A stretch of 45,336 nt of DNA from Gemmatimonadales bacterium UBA1120 (GCA_002313925.1 DCAZ01000018.1:1-45336), one strand, 5' to 3'. Positions 1-8,298 are shown, counted from the first letter of the stretch. Notes: a model not told the origin generated them from the letters alone. Translations and numbers: made by a program.

Positions 1-1
1 G

Positions 2-835
2 TGGGCACCGAAGTCAAATTATCCACAGCCTCGTGCACAGGATATTCAGCAGGCCGAGTACTTGGACGTCCTCAGGACGCTTCTTGAGGCAGGAGCAAAT
101 CCCAATGTTCAGCTGAATACACATCTATGGTATTGGGAGTATGGTTTAACAAAGATGGGGATAGACCTTACAGGTGCTACTCCGTTTTGGCGTGCTGCAT
201 TTGCTCAAGATCTTGGAGCACTCCGGCTCCTAGCTGATCACGGAGCGGACCCAAATATTCCAACATGGTGGCCTGAAGTAGGCATGCGTGAGCGTAGGCA
301 GGAGGATGGACGGCAACAGGAAGATTCTGGAATAACCCCGATTCCTTATGGGGCAGATAATGCACATCCGATCCATGCTGCGGCTGGAGGCGGGTACCTA
401 GGGCTAGGCGCTTTCAGTGTGAGAAATGTACCCAACCAGTTTCTGCCTACACTCAAGTACCTGGTTGAGGAACATGGCGCCGATGTAAATCTCGCAGACT
501 CGTGGGGCTATACACCCCTGCACTATGCAGCTTCGAGAGGGGACAACGAGATGATAGTCTATCTCGTATCACAGGGAGCAGATGTCTTGGCTATAACACG
601 CCTCGGACAGTCAACTGCGGATATGGCCCGAGGAGGCCGTGCAGGATTCTTTACACGATTCGCATTTCCAGAAACCGAGGAGCTCTTGATCAGTCTAGGC
701 TCGACGCTTGAGTGCCTACATACACACTTCCTCGACACTGGAGATTATTGTCCAGGTTCTGGGGTCAATAGAGACGAGTGGGGAAGTACTACAAACCAAC
801 GAAAGCCATTGATTGGCGGGACCCCAAGATACTGA
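2..835 (+). CDS. Ankyrin-repeat protein, 5' end cut by window edge
   Basis: The reading frame is open back to base 2, and the first repeat (LDVLRTLLEAGANPN) straddles the TTG at 62, so that TTG is not the true start and the N terminus lies outside the window. About five ankyrin-type units are visible, with the usual TPLHYAA and GADVN signatures; the cleanest is encoded near 505-590 and the last is degenerate. The C-terminal 40 residues are non-repeat and contain two Cys. Ankyrin repeats mediate protein-protein contact, so no enzymatic role can be given. No signal peptide or partner is visible because the start is missing. It is followed by 186 bases without a gene before the transporter. The family call is firm, the function unknown. 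Confidence 0.8.
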   Translation, partial: WAPKSNYPQPRAQDIQQAEYLDVLRTLLEAGANPNVQLNTHLWYWEYGLTKMGIDLTGATPFWRAAFAQDLGALRLLADHGADPNIPTWWPEVGMRERRQEDGRQQEDSGITPIPYGADNAHPIHAAAGGGYLGLGAFSVRNVPNQFLPTLKYLVEEHGADVNLADSWGYTPLHYAASRGDNEMIVYLVSQGADVLAITRLGQSTADMARGGRAGFFTRFAFPETEELLISLGSTLECLHTHFLDTGDYCPGSGVNRDEWGSTTNQRKPLIGGTPRY

Positions 836-1021
836 GTCTTGTTTCTCTAATTCTCGTGCTCACCTCCAGTTGTATTGTCCTTGCCTACCCTTAGGACGAT
901 ATCAGCTGCTGATCGCGTGAGCTGTTCACGCAAGTAAAACTCCTTCGTGCCCATCGGCCTGTTTGACTATGACCACCGATGATGCCCATTAGTAAAAACC
1001 TGTCTAAAGAGACGATACGAT

Positions 1022-2458
1022 ATGAAAAGCAACACGGCATCGCATTCAAGTAGCACGACTGAGCACGATAGCAAAGAGCCTGATCTCACGCCGGTACAAC
1101 GATTTGGTGAAGCCATTGCTGACCGAGTGGAACGTTGGATGCCAAGCCCGTTTCTATTTGCAATTCTGCTCACGTATGTGGCTGCAATCGCAGCGTTCAT
1201 CTCTGAGGGAGTAAGCGTGCCTGAGATCGCACGCTCTTGGTATGGAGGCTTTTGGTCTCTACTTCAGTTCGCTATGCAAATGGTGATCATCCTAGTCACA
1301 GGCTGCGTGGTCGCGTACCACCCAAGAGTGCGAGCGGGTATCCTGCGCCTTGTCCGACTTCCTAAGAATGGCCGCCAGGCAGTTGTATTGGTCGGTCTTG
1401 GATCGATGTTGACTGGGTGGGTCTCCTGGGGGCTCGGCCTGATCTTTGGGGCGATCCTAGCTCGAGAGATGGGTAAACTCGCGGCCAAGAATGGGATGGC
1501 TGTGCATTATCCCCTTCTGGCAGTAGCGGGCTACATGGGCATGAGCCTTACCTGGGGATGGGGGCTCTCTAGCTCCGCGGGACTACTTCAGGCGACGGAT
1601 GGAAACGTCTTTATGGAGCAAGGGATCGTGGACAGAGTTATTCCTGCAACAGAATGGGTCTTCCATCCCTACTCGCTCATCCTGACAGTCTTAGCTCTCA
1701 TTTTCGCTTCCATCATGCTCTATCTACTCTCACCACCTGAGGCGAACTGTAGAGGGATTGCTCGCTATGTCGACCTCAAAGAGGAAGTGGTAAGAAAATC
1801 CAACCCTGTAAACTTACCTACAAATCCAACCTTGGCTGACCGGATCGATAACAGCAGGCTCCTCGGTGGATTGATCGCCTTCACAGGAGTCTGCCTCTTC
1901 ATAGAAGCGTTCCTGACCCAGGGCCTTGGAGCTCTGAACTTGAATGTTTTCAATTTCGGATTCTTGATGATCGGGCTCATGTTGTATAGTAGCCCATCCC
2001 GATACCTGAACGAATTCCAAGACGCGGTTAAGGGAAGCGCGGGCGTTATCCTGCTGTTCCCTTTCTATGCAGGTATCATCGGCATCATGACAGGAACTGG
2101 ACTCGTCGACACTATGACTGAGTCCCTGCTTTCAATTGCAACAAAAGAATCTTTTGCTGTTACAGCTTGGATCACCGGTGGCATTCTTAACGTATTCGTG
2201 CCCTCTGCAGGTGGTGAATGGGCTATTATCGGTGGTCCAATGATGCTTGCAGGTGCTGAACTCGGGATCCCTCATGGACAGACGATCGCAGCCTATGCGG
2301 TGGGGGATGCACACACAAATCTACTGAACCCATTCTGGGCAATCCCTCTGCTGGCAATCACCGAACTTCGAGCCCGTGACATGTTTGGCTACGCGATCAC
2401 TATGATGCTGCTGCTCGTGCCCTTTGTAGCAATTGTACTGTACCTCCTGCCGTATTGA
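1022..2458 (+). CDS. atoE: Short-chain fatty acid transporter, AtoE family
   Basis: The 478-aa polytopic inner-membrane protein matches the AtoE/TIGR00366 family, which imports short-chain fatty acids such as acetoacetate or butyrate. After a 35-residue polar, Ser/Thr-rich N terminus come the family opening (RFGEAIADRVERWMPSPF) and about a dozen hydrophobic segments. The Gly-rich conserved block PSAGGEWAIIGGP lies near residue 397, followed by the GDAHTNLLNPFWA motif near 425-440. Length is close to the roughly 440-470 aa of known members. The ATG at 1022 has only a weak purine-rich upstream stretch. A Tat-exported aminotransferase follows after 109 bases on the same strand, so import of small acids and amino-acid chemistry may be linked. 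The exact substrate cannot be read from sequence. Confidence 0.85.
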   Translation: MKSNTASHSSSTTEHDSKEPDLTPVQRFGEAIADRVERWMPSPFLFAILLTYVAAIAAFISEGVSVPEIARSWYGGFWSLLQFAMQMVIILVTGCVVAYHPRVRAGILRLVRLPKNGRQAVVLVGLGSMLTGWVSWGLGLIFGAILAREMGKLAAKNGMAVHYPLLAVAGYMGMSLTWGWGLSSSAGLLQATDGNVFMEQGIVDRVIPATEWVFHPYSLILTVLALIFASIMLYLLSPPEANCRGIARYVDLKEEVVRKSNPVNLPTNPTLADRIDNSRLLGGLIAFTGVCLFIEAFLTQGLGALNLNVFNFGFLMIGLMLYSSPSRYLNEFQDAVKGSAGVILLFPFYAGIIGIMTGTGLVDTMTESLLSIATKESFAVTAWITGGILNVFVPSAGGEWAIIGGPMMLAGAELGIPHGQTIAAYAVGDAHTNLLNPFWAIPLLAITELRARDMFGYAITMMLLLVPFVAIVLYLLPY

Positions 2459-2482
2459 GGACGACCCGGGGACACAATAAAG

Positions 2483-2496
2483 TTTAGTTAACTAAA
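2483..2496. promoter_or_regulatory. 14-bp perfect palindrome, candidate operator
   Basis: TTTAGTTAACTAAA is a perfect 14-base inverted repeat between the AtoE-family gene and the aminotransferase, 71 bases before the latter's ATG. Its AT-rich, gapless symmetry suits a dimeric repressor site. No regulator gene is adjacent, so the operator role is inference only. Confidence 0.35.
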
Positions 2497-2530
2497 AGCT
2501 GGATACCTACTGATAGAATGAGCACCGACA

Positions 2531-2545
2531 GCCGGCAAAGCCGGC
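2531..2545 (+). promoter_or_regulatory. GC hairpin in aminotransferase leader
   Basis: GCCGGC-AAA-GCCGGC can fold as a 6-bp GC stem with a 3-base loop, and each arm is itself palindromic. It ends nine bases before the GGAGGG ribosome-binding site (2555-2560) and 22 bases before the ATG at 2568. There is no T tract, so it is not a typical terminator. It may affect leader stability or translation. Confidence 0.3.
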
Positions 2546-2567
2546 AAGTAAGACGGAGGGTTGAGGT

Positions 2568-3851
2568 ATGAGTCATATTGCTTCTGATGGCACGAAGAGG
2601 ATGAGCCGCCGTGACCTGATCACTCGAGCTGGCGGACTAGCGGTCGCTGCAGTCGTACCTGCGGCTATCTCAGGGTCTGGGGAAGCAGCTTGGGCAGGAG
2701 TGGCTCAGGAATCTTTTCCTCGCAAGCACGACTTCAGCATTCCAGAAGGAATTACGTACTTGAATGGTGCCTACATGCACCCCATGCCCAATAAAGTTCG
2801 TGACGCAGTGCGTGATTACAACGACAGGCGTGGTGGTTTCACAACACAGACCAGTGCTGACCCAGACTTTGACAACAGGGTAAAAGCAGAGTTTGCGTCC
2901 TTGATCAACGCCAAGGCCTCGGAGATCAGCTATATACCTAACACGACCACGGGTGAAGTCCTCGTGTTACACGGGTTAGGTCTCCCGTACTCAGGAGGCA
3001 ATGTGGTTACAGACGCGTTGCACTTTGAGAGCTCGATTATTCATCTGCAGTCACTCGAGAAAACTGCAGGCCTAGACCTTCGCATCGTGATGCCACGTGA
3101 AGGGAGGATTGACCTTGAGGATCTTGATCGTGTTGTCGACCGAGATACTCGGCTAATCGAGATCTCGCTCGTGACCATGTATAACGGATTTCAGCATGAC
3201 CTGAAGGAAGTATGCGACTTAGCACACTCCAATGGAGCGTACGTATACGCCGATATCATCCAAGCTGCGGGAGCCGTTCCAATTGATGTGCGAGAAAGTG
3301 GAGTAGACTTTTGTGCCTGCTCCGGATTTAAGTGGCTAATGGGTGACCTTGGGCTTGGATTTCTGTATGTGCGCGAGGACCTTTTGGGAAGTGTGATGCA
3401 GCGTACCCAATTCGGCTATCGCTCAGTGAATAGTTACCAAACACACTTCTTGCCTTACGATCCTCCAGCGGACACCCCATTTACTTGGGACCTTGGGGAA
3501 ACAGCGAGCGCACTTTTCGAAACAGGAAGCGTTGCTGGATCGGCTAGAGCGGCGCTAGGAGCGGCGATTCCATATCTCCGAGAAATCGGGACTGATAGAA
3601 TTGAAGAACATCGGCAGCCCTTACTCGATCTGCTGCGCGAAGAGATGCCGCGTCTGGGTTTTGAGTGTGTCACACCTGCAGGTACGACTTCACCCATCAT
3701 TACTTTCACCATGGCCGAAGGGACCGGGATTCGTGAGCGGCTCAATAGGGCGGGCATCGACATAAGTGTATATCCGAATCATCTACGGTTCTCACCCTCG
3801 ATTTTTAATGACCTTACTGATATAGAATGGGTACTAGAATCGCTTTCGTGA
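2568..3851 (+). CDS. Tat-exported class V aminotransferase-family PLP enzyme
   Basis: This 427-aa fold-type I PLP enzyme belongs to the class V aminotransferase group (cysteine desulfurase/isopenicillin N epimerase-like). Residues 12-45 form a twin-arginine signal: SRRDLITRA, a hydrophobic Ala/Val stretch and an Ala-rich cleavage zone, so the folded, cofactor-loaded enzyme is predicted to be exported. The PLP-contacting Asp is D229 in ADIIQAAG, and the Schiff-base Lys is K255 in CSGFKWLMG. The start is clear: GGAGGG lies seven bases upstream of ATG. No IscS-type mobile Cys loop is recognisable, so a desulfurase role is less likely. The substrate is unknown; an amino-acid racemase, epimerase or lyase are all possible. 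It lies downstream of an AtoE-family transporter. Confidence 0.85.
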   Translation: MSHIASDGTKRMSRRDLITRAGGLAVAAVVPAAISGSGEAAWAGVAQESFPRKHDFSIPEGITYLNGAYMHPMPNKVRDAVRDYNDRRGGFTTQTSADPDFDNRVKAEFASLINAKASEISYIPNTTTGEVLVLHGLGLPYSGGNVVTDALHFESSIIHLQSLEKTAGLDLRIVMPREGRIDLEDLDRVVDRDTRLIEISLVTMYNGFQHDLKEVCDLAHSNGAYVYADIIQAAGAVPIDVRESGVDFCACSGFKWLMGDLGLGFLYVREDLLGSVMQRTQFGYRSVNSYQTHFLPYDPPADTPFTWDLGETASALFETGSVAGSARAALGAAIPYLREIGTDRIEEHRQPLLDLLREEMPRLGFECVTPAGTTSPIITFTMAEGTGIRERLNRAGIDISVYPNHLRFSPSIFNDLTDIEWVLESLS

Positions 3852-3917
3852 CCCTACCCGAAACCACATAGAAACTCCTTCGACAACGATCTGGAGCGTC
3901 CTGTGTACTCGACCGAA

Positions 3918-4309
3918 ATGTTTAAGCTATATGCCCTAACTGCCCTGGTTTTCTTTGCTGTGGACCTGCTATGGCTGGGTGTCGTCGCCAAAGGATTTTA
4001 TCAGGAACACTTGGGCCACCTTATGAGACCCGATGTCATCTGGGGAGCCGCCCTGTTGTTCTATTCGATCTTCATCGCAGGTGTGCTTTCTCAGTGCTAC
4101 CTGGACTGGAAGCCCAGTCACTTGGGTACTCGATAGCGTTAGGCGCATTCCTTGGCCTAGTCACCTACGCCACATTCGACCTCACATGTTTGGCGATGTT
4201 AAAGGATTTTCCGGTTGTGGTGGTCTATGTAGACCTGGCATGGGGCATCGCTCTTACGGCAGCTGTTTCCGCGTCAGGGTACGGCTTCGGAAAGTGGCTC
4301 GGACTTTAA
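3918..4309 (+). pseudogene. DUF2177 membrane protein, broken by one-base frameshift
   Basis: From ATG 3918 the frame encodes the N-terminal half of a DUF2177 protein (VDLLWLGVVAKGFYQ, then LGHLMRPD and a hydrophobic segment ending AGVL) before running into TAG at 4134-4136. The family continues one frame over from about 4088 with FSVLPGLEAQSLGY, then TYATFDLTCLAMLKDFP and VDLAWGIALT, to TAA at 4309. Together the parts make one complete protein of about 130 aa with four hydrophobic segments. One base is missing near 4086-4090, within gtgctttctc. The function of the family is unknown. Either a true frameshift mutation or a sequencing error in the short T run would explain this; both halves are well conserved, so any mutation is recent. 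Confidence 0.8.
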
Positions 4310-4388
4310 GGAAAACAACTGCCCTGTAGACTCAACCGCATTCACCGAGCCCTAATCTCAAAATCATACCCTCAGGTTGCTTCATTAA

Positions 4389-4577
4389 CTACAGGAATGA
4401 GATCTCGTTGTGCGTCCCGTCACAAAAAGGTTTGTTGGCGCTCTGACCACACCTACACAGAAAAAATGGCTTCCCCTCGCGGGTCTCAACCAAATTTCCC
4501 TCATGATCACACAACTCCACGTCCCCCTCGACCTTGCAAGGACCAGTCTTAGTAATAGTGATCTTCACCTCTGACAA
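4389..4577 (-). CDS. CDGSH iron-sulfur domain protein
   Basis: The 62-aa protein carries a complete CDGSH-type [2Fe-2S] motif, CRCGQSANKPFCDGTH, with three Cys and one His as cluster ligands, near residues 42-57. Such small proteins hold redox-active, acid-labile clusters; their bacterial role is poorly defined. The start is TTG: a strong AAGGAGG (reverse complement of 4583-4589) lies five bases upstream, which fixes the start despite the rare codon. It lies 56 bases downstream of the amidase gene and may be the last gene of that unit. There is no signal peptide, so it is predicted cytoplasmic. Confidence 0.88.
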   Translation of the reverse strand: MSEVKITITKTGPCKVEGDVELCDHEGNLVETREGKPFFLCRCGQSANKPFCDGTHNEISFL

Positions 4578-4633
4578 AACATCCTCCTTAATCCAATTGA
4601 ATTGAACACTTTGAGGTCAAATGACATTCGCTT

Positions 4634-6103
4634 TTACTCCCGCCATGGGTATTGGGGCCGTATGAGGTGCCAGTCAGTCTCCTCTTGGAATGCCATCCCA
4701 AAATCTAGAACAGCTTGATCGTCGAATGGTGACCCAACAATCTGGAGGCAGAGAGGTAGTCCGTCTGTGTCAAAACCGCATGGAATATTTAGGCCCGGGT
4801 GTCCAACCAGGTTCGCGATATAATTCAGCCTGGGTGTATTCACATCAAAATCGTCAGGTGGTTCCCACTCATTACGGGCGGGAATCGGCCAACCTTCGCT
4901 GACTTCCCTCAGTGCTGCACCATTCGGCCATGTTGGGGCAATGACCGCATCATACTTAGACAAAATCTCGTCCGCCTCGCGGGTAAGTTGGCTGCGTATT
5001 CGTTGAGCAGTCAGATAGTCCGCAGCCGGCATCATGCGTCCGGCCATCCAGCCCGCAGCTCGATCTTCATTGAATGAAAACATGCCCAAAGCCCGGCCAT
5101 CGTCAAAAAGGGGCTTGAATATCGTGCCACTCTCTACCGTAACGATGGTCGTGAATAGTGCTCCAGTCGGATATAGCGGGAGTTCTATGTCTTCCACGAT
5201 CACGCCCATACCCGCCCAAACATCAAGTGCTTCCTGAAAGACTTGGCGATTATGGTCGGATTGGGTGAGGAGGAATTCCCTGCGGTGCACACCCAGTCGC
5301 TTTCCTCGCATACTGCCTAGATCCGGATTGAATGCAAATGGATGATCTGTTGACGAATTATCACGGATATCCGGACCATTAATCTCTTCGAGGATGTACC
5401 CGCAATCCTCCGCCGAACGTCCAACTGGACCGATCTTGTCCAGGCTCCATGAAAGAGCCATACAGCCGTAACGGCTTACACGACTGAATGTGGGGCGAAG
5501 CCCTGAGGCCCCAACTGCAGAACCAGGAAATACGATTGACCCGCCGGTTTCCGTTCCAATCCCAAAACCAATCAGACCGGCTACCGCAGCGGATACAGTT
5601 CCACTAGATGACCCGAAGCTGGTCCGATCTAGTTTCCAAGGATTTAGTGCAGAGCTGGTGTTTCCACCAGCAAACTCTCCGAGCGACATCTTTGCCATAA
5701 GAACTGCGCCAGCATCTGCTAGCCTATCAATTACAGCCGCATTACGGTCCGGGACTCGATCTCGGAAGATGCCAGAACCCCAGGTCGTACGAATCCCGTC
5801 AGTATCGAGAAGGTCTTTCACACCATAGGGGATACCGTGCAGAATGCTGCGTCGCCGACCTGAACGCAGCTCGGCATCTGCCCTTTCTGCCGATTCGAGT
5901 GCATGCTCTCGAGCAATAGTGACCATAGTAGAGAGCTGTCCTTCATGATCAGACCTTGGTTCACTCGGAAGATCAAATGGAGGTGGGTCGAGTTCCTGGG
6001 CGCGATCAAGATACATCTGAGTGAGTTGAACTGACGTTATCCTGCCAGAGGACAGGCTCTCGGCCAACTCTCGAACCGTTAGAAAATGAGTGGGTTCCTG
6101 CAT
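4634..6103 (-). CDS. Amidase signature family enzyme (GatA-like)
   Basis: The 489-aa amidase signature enzyme has a complete Ser-cisSer-Lys triad: K96 in PYGVKD, S165 in FGSSSG and S189 in TETGGSI. The 69- and 24-residue spacings match the family. The C terminus has the typical GHPGLNIPCG segment. Such enzymes hydrolyse amides or, as GatA, supply ammonia. No gatB or gatC is adjacent, so a stand-alone hydrolase is more likely. It follows a 95-aa Tat-signal protein with a 3-base gap and a Zn-dependent deacylase-like gene upstream, which suggests joint breakdown of N-acylated or amide compounds. The amidase itself has no signal peptide. Confidence 0.88.
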   Translation of the reverse strand: MQEPTHFLTVRELAESLSSGRITSVQLTQMYLDRAQELDPPPFDLPSEPRSDHEGQLSTMVTIAREHALESAERADAELRSGRRRSILHGIPYGVKDLLDTDGIRTTWGSGIFRDRVPDRNAAVIDRLADAGAVLMAKMSLGEFAGGNTSSALNPWKLDRTSFGSSSGTVSAAVAGLIGFGIGTETGGSIVFPGSAVGASGLRPTFSRVSRYGCMALSWSLDKIGPVGRSAEDCGYILEEINGPDIRDNSSTDHPFAFNPDLGSMRGKRLGVHRREFLLTQSDHNRQVFQEALDVWAGMGVIVEDIELPLYPTGALFTTIVTVESGTIFKPLFDDGRALGMFSFNEDRAAGWMAGRMMPAADYLTAQRIRSQLTREADEILSKYDAVIAPTWPNGAALREVSEGWPIPARNEWEPPDDFDVNTPRLNYIANLVGHPGLNIPCGFDTDGLPLCLQIVGSPFDDQAVLDFGMAFQEETDWHLIRPQYPWRE

Positions 6104-6106
6104 AAG

Positions 6107-6394
6107 TCAGCCTCGGTGAAAAATCGTGAGTGGCTGCTCATCATTGTTTAGCGGGAAGCTTCGCAACTCGTTCGAGATCCGAATGCTATTCACCACTGCT
6201 TGACGTAGCCGTTCGAACTCTTCTTGGTGTTCATAGATTCCTCGCGGCCCCTGCGCATCAAGCAGCGTATGTAATGTTTGGGTTGAGACCTCACCTGTTT
6301 CAGCAACCTGAGCACAGGCTTGTTGCCATGCCATAGCCAAGCCGGCAGCACCTACGCCCGCCACCTTGGTGAACTGCCGACGAGTAACTGTCAT
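6107..6394 (-). CDS. Small Tat-signal protein paired with amidase
   Basis: The 95-aa protein has a twin-arginine signal (TRRQFTKVAG then an Ala/Gly-rich stretch) ending around residue 28 at ACAQ. The mature part is about 65 residues, predicted helical and charged, and ends with FPLNNDEQPLTIFH. From memory, a similar tail (LRxFPLxNxxEPAxxF) precedes the catalytic domain in some exported amidases, so this may be the leader and linker part of such an enzyme encoded separately. An AGGAGA ribosome-binding site precedes the ATG by seven bases. It ends three bases before the amidase ATG, so translation is probably coupled. The function is unknown; a chaperone or periplasmic partner of the amidase is a guess. 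Confidence 0.7.
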   Translation of the reverse strand: MTVTRRQFTKVAGVGAAGLAMAWQQACAQVAETGEVSTQTLHTLLDAQGPRGIYEHQEEFERLRQAVVNSIRISNELRSFPLNNDEQPLTIFHRG

Positions 6395-6441
6395 CTCTAT
6401 CTCCTGTGAAAAAATCCGATGTTACCGGATGACCAGTGAAT

Positions 6442-7440
6442 TCAGGGCATGAGGTCGTTACGTACCTCATCAATAATGCCATAGAAGCAACACCATTCTC
6501 CCTCAAGCACTGCGGGCCTCGAACGCAGGCCGAATACCACACCATCTTCCGGAGCCACTACCTCAGCGCACACTTCACCATAGAGATTGTAAATCTTCCC
6601 TAAGGGTGTGTCCCTTGTGATCGGTTTTTCAAACACCAACTCCTGACTACCGACCCACATGCCTGACGCCGGTGCTAGCAAGGCCTCCTGATGACCCATT
6701 CTCCATTCAGAGGCATACTCCGCGTCCCCGGATACCATACCATAATGGCGCATGACGTTCAGATAACTTGTCGCTAGGTCATCAGCGATTGCATGGAAAT
6801 CACTCGTAAGTGTTCGGCAGTTACCTCCCAGTTCTACGGTGATGCCTGCTTTTCCGAGTTCCGCCATTTTCGAGGCGGGATTCTTGCCACCAACCCCGCT
6901 GCGAAAAACCAGATCCCATGCCGCACCCATGGCGGCAGCAAGTTCCATGCTCTGAGTATTGTCCGCTGCAAAAATCATATGTGCGAGGTACGAGTGCTCT
7001 CCTCCTGAGTGAATCGCGATCTGCAGGTCACAGGCATCTTTCATGGCGATCCAATGTGCCCATGCCGCACGTTCGGTAGGATAGCCATCAACACTTCCGG
7101 GGTATATCCGATTCATGTCGTAGGTGAATGAATCCAGAGGATCCCCACGTTTACCTGCTTCGAAAGCTGGTACGTTCATGGCTGGGACTCCGACGACCGT
7201 CCCTGATACCGCCGAAGGATCGAGTTGATCAAATAGGCGGAAGATTGAGAAAGCGCCCTCCGGCTCATCACCGTGTGTCGCTCCGTTGATCCACAGGATG
7301 GGACCGTCAGCGGCACCATGACAAACAAGCAGCGGAATTTCCCGGTTTCGCCCATCAGCAGCAGGACCTACACGCAATGCCGCTTGGCTAATGGCTGGAG
7401 ATTCGATACTGCCGTTTCCGATCTCGAAGTTATCTCTCAT
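6442..7440 (-). CDS. Succinylglutamate desuccinylase/aspartoacylase-family Zn hydrolase
   Basis: This M14-like zinc deacylase resembles AstE/AspA. Counting from TTG 7491, the metal ligands are H73 and E76 in ATHGDEPEG and H161 in IAIHSGG. R128 in DMNRIYPG would bind the substrate carboxylate, and E220 in ITVELGG is the likely catalytic Glu. A C-terminal beta domain (APEDGVVFG) is also typical. The frame extends to TTG 7491, but I prefer ATG 7440 (MRDNFEIG), where family homology begins; neither has a strong ribosome-binding site. The family removes acyl groups from N-acyl amino acids or acts on related amides. It is followed by the Tat protein and amidase, probably in one unit. Confidence 0.82.
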   Translation of the reverse strand: MRDNFEIGNGSIESPAISQAALRVGPAADGRNREIPLLVCHGAADGPILWINGATHGDEPEGAFSIFRLFDQLDPSAVSGTVVGVPAMNVPAFEAGKRGDPLDSFTYDMNRIYPGSVDGYPTERAAWAHWIAMKDACDLQIAIHSGGEHSYLAHMIFAADNTQSMELAAAMGAAWDLVFRSGVGGKNPASKMAELGKAGITVELGGNCRTLTSDFHAIADDLATSYLNVMRHYGMVSGDAEYASEWRMGHQEALLAPASGMWVGSQELVFEKPITRDTPLGKIYNLYGEVCAEVVAPEDGVVFGLRSRPAVLEGEWCCFYGIIDEVRNDLMP

Positions 7441-7729
7441 ACGGATCGTCTCTTCAGGAGTTGGATAATTCAAGTAGGAACGGGACGTCAATCTGCTTCA
7501 CTAACTTCCTAAGATGATTCAGTGGATTATCCCAGTTCTGGCGCGGCAAGCTAGACTGGAGCGCGAAGATAGTCACATCTTTGAGCGTTATCTTCATGAT
7601 AAGGAGCTCTTTCGCTAGTCCTGCTTAGATTGCTAGCGTCCCCAGTCTCCCTACCAGACAAATTACAGATCCTATAACGGCAGCTGCGGCACTTGCCTGC
7701 CTCTCCCATAGTTTAGAGGCTCACTTACG

Positions 7730-8224
7730 ATGCACGAAGGAACTTCCGGCGAGCAGGAAATCCAAGCTCAACAGCAGAGCCGAGCCCGCGCTGAAAGGTT
7801 CTACAGGCGCCAGATGCGGAACAGCCTTTCAGAGAGAATGGTCGAACTCATCAGGCAACAAGAAATGGTATTTGTCGCTACTGCCGATGCGGATGGGAAC
7901 TGAGACTGTTCGCCGAGGTTTGGTGGAGCTGGGTTCGTTCTGGTACTGGATGATAGGACACGGGCCTACCCCGAGTATCGTGGCAACGGAGTTTTTGCCA
8001 GCCTGGGAAATATCTCGGAGAATCCCAAGACGGACTCGGGGGTTGAGCGATGGATACTGATCACCGTCGATGAGGCGTACATACACTGCTCCAAGCATGT
8101 CCCGTCCTTGGAAAAGAAAGACAAAGAAATCAGATGGGGGACAGATAATAGAGAGGCAAAGTCCGATAATTACTTTCTAAAGACAGCACGAAGAGAATCA
8201 CGGAAAGTCCCAGGAAACTCTTAG
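7730..8224 (+). pseudogene. Pyridoxamine 5'-phosphate oxidase-like flavoprotein, decayed
   Basis: ATG 7730 opens a frame that stays in phase to TAG 8222-8224 but has one in-frame TGA at 7901-7903. Upstream of it reads a charged N terminus and QQEMVFVATADADGN; downstream reads DCSPRFGG, then AYPEYRGNGVFASLGNISENP, EAYIHCSKHVP and IRWGTDN. These are the hallmark blocks of the pyridoxamine 5'-phosphate oxidase-like (FMN-binding split barrel) family. The TGA sits where relatives usually have Cys before Asp, one base from TGC or TGT. Between SENP and ERWILITV, about 40-50 family residues are missing, removing barrel strands; total length is 164 codons against about 210. Both lesions support a pseudogene. 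It is the only + strand gene among - strand neighbours. Confidence 0.8.
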
Positions 8225-8266
8225 GACAGAACCTCTGATTTGAGATGATTCCGTACGAGGGAAGCA

Positions 8267-8286
8267 GGGAACGCATATTCCCTTTT
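8267..8286 (+). terminator. Weak hairpin-plus-T terminator
   Basis: GGGAA (8267-8271) pairs with TTCCC (8278-8282) across a 6-base loop, followed by TTTT. It lies about 45 bases after the + strand pseudogene and just beyond the 3' end of the convergent DUF3098-like gene. The stem is short, so the call is tentative. Confidence 0.3.
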
Positions 8287-8298
8287 CCAGGCCTCTGC

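Noticed and set aside
62..64. TTG at 62 as start of the ankyrin protein
   Set aside because: Frame and repeat homology continue upstream to the window edge.
7514..7618. 34-aa + strand ORF (MIQWIIPVLARQ...) before the flavin-binding pseudogene
   Set aside because: Open and charged, but short, without a ribosome-binding site or recognisable family; the rest of 7492-7729 shows no gene either.
7901..7960. Selenocysteine reading of the TGA at 7901
   Set aside because: Attractive because it replaces a Cys, but no convincing hairpin follows by eye, no Sec machinery is in the window and the gene also has an internal deletion.
7829..8098. 89-aa open frame on the - strand
   Set aside because: Antisense shadow of the flavin-binding pseudogene, whose + strand frame shows clear family homology.
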